A stretch of 64,000 nucleotides of DNA, taken from NCBI GenBank assembly GCA_037039925.1, contig JAXRKP010001303.1, positions 1 to 64,000 of the forward strand, in the 5' to 3' direction. Made by a program: the position numbers and the translations under genes. The notes below the pieces were generated by a model, which was not told the origin of the DNA, searched no databases, and was given only the letters and a program-made list of their open reading frames with translations. Positions 60,090 to 64,000 of this stretch are shown in pieces; within the stretch, counting starts at the first letter, position 1; each line of letters opens with the position of its first letter. This stretch comes from Doris montereyensis. Lineage: Eukaryota > Mollusca > Gastropoda > Nudibranchia > Dorididae.

Positions 60090-61110
60090 GCTATTGAGTT
60101 CGGATTTTTGCTTTTAGTATTTACATTAGTAACTGTCAAAATACAATCATCCTATATCATTGAACAGTTTGTAGCGTCCTTGGTTGCCATAGAAACAGCC
60201 ACCATCTTGGATTTTGACCCAATTTTCAAAATCTAACTCCTTTCTTACTTATGAATAAAATCACTCAAAACCTGTGCAGATTGTCTTTTCCATTCAATGT
60301 CTAAAGAGTGACGTCGGTTTAAAAAAAAAATTTTGGATAGTTTTTTTATAATGAATTTTTGAAAATAATATATATTGCGAATATACAAAAACAGCATTTT
60401 TATTTCCAAAAAACAATTTCTCAAAAAGTACAAGATATTAAAAAAATCGACATCATTCTATTAACACTGACCTCAGTTCCAAATATAATACAAATCGTTC
60501 TGTAAATGGCGGAGGAGATAGAATTTTAGTGTGAAAAAAATACATTTCGAGAAAAATGCAAGTAAAAAAATCAACAGAAAATAACATAAAACAAATGCTT
60601 CAGACGGGTTTCCTTTGTTGTAGCAGCCCCGTAATCTTTCGACAGTCTCTGGCATTGTTACTAATGTAAAGCGGATTATAAATCTAAGTTTAGATGTGCA
60701 CTGTTGTGAAATCAGACGTCAAAATGACCAGTCCCCCCCCCCCATGCTTGTGCGCATGTTTTCATACACACTGACAGCGCAACGTCTCATACATTACACA
60801 GCCATGGATCATAGCGACGAGCGGTGTCTGCAGAAACCAGGTGACCTTGGTGTTGCCACATTTGACGACTAGCCGCCAATATACGGGTTTTTACTGCCAT
60901 TTTCTCAGTCAGTGTCAGGGTAATTTACGTCAATTTTGACTGTTTTTATTTACCCTCGCCTACAAAATATTTTGGATAAAAAAATTTACGTTACATGGAC
61001 GTTTTTCTGCCATAAATTTTTAGATAAATGATCGTTCTACCCGAATATGCAAAGAACAGTAAAATCAACCTTTTGGTCCCAAACTTGCCATTCCGGTGCA
61101 GCCCCCCCCC
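60090..61110. repeat. Unclassified dispersed repeat, copy 2
   Basis: Matches 23265-24229 in the same orientation, with small indels. Ends in a C run followed by unique sequence. No coding capacity. Confidence 0.75.
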
Positions 61111-61147
61111 CCTCGATAACGTAACATTGATAAAACAGAAATGATGT

Positions 61148-61299
61148 CAGTAGCCTAGTGACTAGGGAGCGAGACATGGGACGTGAAGCTTTGAATTTGA
61201 ATCTTGGTAATACTAGATCAGACATTGTGTTCCTTGGGAAAGATATTTACTATGCATTTCCACGCTAAACTCAGGTGCCAATGAATAAAAGCATCAGCT
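61148..61299 (+). mobile_element. tRNA-derived SINE, copy 2
   Basis: A-box-like TAGCCTAGTGACTAGG (61151-61166) and a decayed B box (TTTGAATTTGAATCTTGG, about 61190-61206). The body has TTGTGTTCCTTGGGAAAGAT, similar to the SINE at 39072. Confidence 0.6.
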
Positions 61300-61556
61300 G
61301 AGAAGTAAAGCCTACCAGACTAGTATGTCCTATCCACAAAGTGATGAAACACAGAGAGTTTTTTGTGTTGGTTTATCATTTTGAGAAGTAAAACTTACCA
61401 GACTGTGTCCTGTCCACAAAGTGATGAAACACAGAGAGAGTTTTTTTGTGTTGGTTTATCATTCTGAGAAGTAAACCCTACCAGACTAGTGTGTCCTGTC
61501 CATAAAGTGATGAAACACAGAGAGAGTTTTTTTGTGTTGGTTTATCATTCTGAGAA
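61300..61556. repeat. Tandem repeat, three units of about 84 bp
   Basis: Units start at GAGAAGTAAA near 61300, 61383 and 61466, each containing AAAGTGATGAAACACAGAGA and TTGTGTTGGTTTATCATT. It begins at the end of the SINE body. Confidence 0.93.
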
Positions 61557-61829
61557 AACCTTTTTCATTGTTTTTGGTTTTGATTTTCATTCTTTTCTTC
61601 ATAATTTTTTGCAGGAAGGGGGATTTTGCTTTTTATTTGAGTTGAATATTAATTAAGTAGCAAAACTCAGTAAGCGTTCACAAGAACATAAATTATGTAA
61701 ACTTTACATTTAGTCCATATCTTGGTCATCATTTTTATCACATAATAAACTGACGTTAAACATGAGAAAGATTGTCTAGCATTGCCAGGACATAAAATCA
61801 GGACCTCACAGTCGCAAGCCTAGCAGCTG

Positions 61830-62560
61830 AATAGAGAGAGAGAAATCAGACCTTTTGGTCCAAAACTCAGAGAGAGCCCCCCCCCCCCCAATGAGAGACA
61901 GCAGACCAGAGAGAGCTCTATTGAGAGAGTTAGAAAGAGAGATTTATTTGAGAGAGAGAGAGAGAGACAGTAAGAGGATGAAGAGAGAGAGAGAGAGAGA
62001 GAGAGATACATCCTGTCCACAGAGGTGGTCTCAGGAGTGAATTCAGTTTTTGTTTCAGTAAGAATTTTAGTTCACCAGAGTAGTGATCTCAGTGAACGAA
62101 AGAGAGAGAAAGAGAAAGAGAAGAGAGACACCTACCATCCCAACCCAACCATCAACTGTCCACGAGGGAATTCAGAGGAAACAGCAAGATTAGAGGGTAT
62201 TTTTGTGAAATAGTGAAAGAGAAATAGAGAGGACCTACCAGAGACATCTACAAACCACTCAATGAAATCAAGGGCACAGCAACAGAAAACAAAAACAAGA
62301 GAGAGAGGAGAAAGAGGGAGAGTAAACTGGATGTCTTTTAACAAAACAAAAATAGCCAAGTCCCCTTGCAACCCATAGAGCCAGAGAGATCCCAGTTGCA
62401 ATGGCATGAAAGAGAGAGAGAGATCACCCATTGGAGAGGAGAGAGAGAGAGAGAGAGAGACCTGAGAGAGAGGGGAGAGCTTGAGAGAGAGACACAGACA
62501 GAGAGAGAGCAGAGAGAGGGACAGAAATCAGGAGAGAGAGTCGCAAAACTTACCACTATG
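61830..62560. repeat. Interrupted (GA)n-rich region
   Basis: Short GA runs mixed with other sequence, including CCTTTTGGTCCAAAACTC followed by a C run, which resembles the end of the dispersed repeat at 60090-61110. Frames on both strands are low-complexity artefacts. Confidence 0.75.
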
Positions 62561-63480
62561 CTAGCCATGTTTCACCATTACCTTTTTTTTTTATACTATA
62601 TACATTGTGCAACTAGTCTGGCAGCTAATGTGTTCAAGCTCCCTGTTGATGTGGTTAAAATTAACATCTCATCCCAGAGCAACGAGAAAAGAAAAAAAGT
62701 CAATAGCGTTCAATCAATTTCAGCACTCTTATATGTGTTATTTATCACATGCACAATATATTTTGATTCATCTTCATTATTTGCCACAAATTCAGGAAAA
62801 TATTAGGCATGGAAAAAAAAACATCAGCAACGTTCCTTCACGTTTCTTTACTGATTTTTATGGCACGATTTCCTTCCATCCACCTGCAAAGAAAAGAAGA
62901 AGGAATCATTTACTCTGCATTTGAAGATTCAGAAAGGAAAATGAATCAACCAGTATAAACAATACACCCATCAAGAATTTAATCGCTATCGTTCTGATTA
63001 TCACATGGGTACACTATAAACCCAATTTTACAAGAGAGTTAAAGAAAGATATTTCTCAAATGCATAGCCATGAACAGACTTAAAAACAGACTTTAAAAAA
63101 AATAATTTTTAATACATGTTTTTGTCAATCCTGCCTAATATATGTATCGATTTATGCAAACATAAAAGGAAGATTGAAAATTTGGCATGTACATCATAAT
63201 AGTAGAAATAAACATGTTAAATGTTGCGTGGTGAGACTGCTTTTGAGTTCCGGTTTCGATTTAGAATTTCGGTTTTGGTATGAGAGTCTTTGAGATATCC
63301 CGCACAACCCCTCTACATTCCGTTCCAACTAGTGCAGAGTATGTCAAAATCTTATAATACTAATAATATTCTTAGGTGAAGATCTCACTCAGCCTCAGAC
63401 ATACGAATATGCTTCTATAACAATATTTTATTTTATTTTTTTAAAGGGAAAGTATTCCTGAGTAAAAAAAATAAATATAT
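62561..63480. other. AT-rich spacer, nothing recognised
   Basis: No gene or repeat supported. A minus-strand pair of splice-like sites at 62849-62880 encloses 32 bp but cannot be tied to any protein. Confidence 0.4.
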
Positions 63481-63481
63481 G

Positions 63482-64000
63482 TATAAAATATTATTCCATA
63501 AAAATGAGCGAGGAAAATGTACTAAATGTTATGAATTTAAACCGCTCAATAAATATCATAAAAATCATGTAAAACCAATGGGAGTAAATTCACAGCTTGT
63601 AGAAGAGTAGCAAAACAAAAACACTATCAAGATAATAAAGAAAAATATAAACAATGCTATCAGGCTTTTTTAGTGAGAAATCCTGAATATTATTCCAATT
63701 ACCAAAATCAATCAAAATAAAAGAATAAGAATATTTTCCTATCTAAAATTAATCTTATAAAATGACTCTTATAAAAACGAAGAACTTTAGTGATATCATT
63801 AGAGAATATATCATTGATGATATTGATGAAGAGATCAAACAAAATATATCAATAAACTTAAAAATAAAATATTTATAACTAATACTCCAATAAAGATTAA
63901 AATAACTTTAACATGTGATTATAGAACTCCATTAGCAACACAAATAGTTGACACCTATTATAATCATCCGGTAGAAACAAATAAACGTCTAAGAATAATA
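63482..64000 (+). pseudogene. Possible endogenous viral element fragment
   Basis: Very AT-rich, with several short frames that look like decayed coding sequence. 63482-63610 includes GKCTKCYEFKPLNKYHKNH (a CxxC pair followed by an aromatic/basic stretch). 63595-63720 in another frame includes ACRRVAKQKHYQDNKEKYKQ followed by a Tyr/Asn-rich tail. 63762-63878 and 63878-64000 (running off the window) give two more. A Cys-pair finger followed by YxxNKEKY-type repeats is the pattern of small HNH/endonuclease VII-like proteins common in large DNA viruses and phages. It is frame-broken as read. Alternative: chance AT-rich frames. Confidence 0.35.

Noticed and set aside
62849..62880. Further PAXIP1 exon on the minus strand
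   Set aside because: Has splice-like borders (TTTGCAG / GTAAAG) but its short translations match no BRCT segment.

Overview
This is eukaryotic, repeat-dominated DNA from an invertebrate animal. Spliced exons of two metazoan genes are recognisable, and the mix of non-LTR elements, Ty3/Gypsy, tRNA-derived SINEs and long (GA)n/(GAA)n tracts suggests a mollusc or other lophotrochozoan (inference; no species call is possible from the sequence). There is no bacterial-style gene organisation. Almost all long open frames are microsatellite artefacts or transposon remnants.

Layout. 1-4.93 kb: a giant (GAA)n tract. 5.47-5.64 kb: an (AGATCT)n tract. 6.0-8.05 kb: a segment bounded by inverted GCCGG(G)TGAAAATAA-type repeats that holds a GA minisatellite. 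9.62-14.59 kb: a complete Ty3/Gypsy retrotransposon with LTRs and a CTTTT target-site duplication, its frames broken. 14.95-18.67 kb: three + strand exons of the von Hippel-Lindau tumour suppressor gene (VHL), including the stop codon. Two related MITE-like elements lie in its last intron (17.17 kb) and just downstream (19.42 kb). 21.9-22.9 kb: a LINE reverse-transcriptase fragment. 23.3-24.2 kb: one copy of an unclassified repeat, the other being at 60.1-61.1 kb. 24.23-35.11 kb: one long minisatellite of about 49-bp units, split by a CR1/Rex-like LINE (24.57-28.02 kb) and an RTE-like LINE (29.23-32.24 kb). 35.45-38.82 kb: a full-length minus-strand RTE-like LINE with a 12-bp duplication. 39.07 kb: a SINE. 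43.35-44.24 kb: a degenerate unknown coding region.

45.70-54.53 kb: minus-strand exons of PAXIP1 (PTIP), covering the C-terminal BRCT pair and the stop codon. Its introns contain an L2-like LINE end, a third RTE-like copy and an inverted fragment of a fourth. 55.0-55.7 kb: a (GA)n tract. 55.99-59.82 kb: a 42-45-bp minisatellite interrupted by another full-length RTE-like LINE with a target-site duplication. 61.15 kb: a second SINE and an 84-bp tandem repeat. 61.8-62.6 kb: GA-rich DNA. 63.48-64.0 kb: an AT-rich stretch with broken frames resembling a viral Cys-rich (HNH/endonuclease VII-like) protein.

The two host genes are unrelated in function. VHL is the substrate receptor of the CUL2 ubiquitin ligase acting on hydroxylated HIF-alpha. 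PAXIP1/PTIP is a BRCT adaptor for KMT2C/D chromatin complexes and DNA-damage signalling. Everything else is a layered record of repeat growth and retrotransposon insertion.
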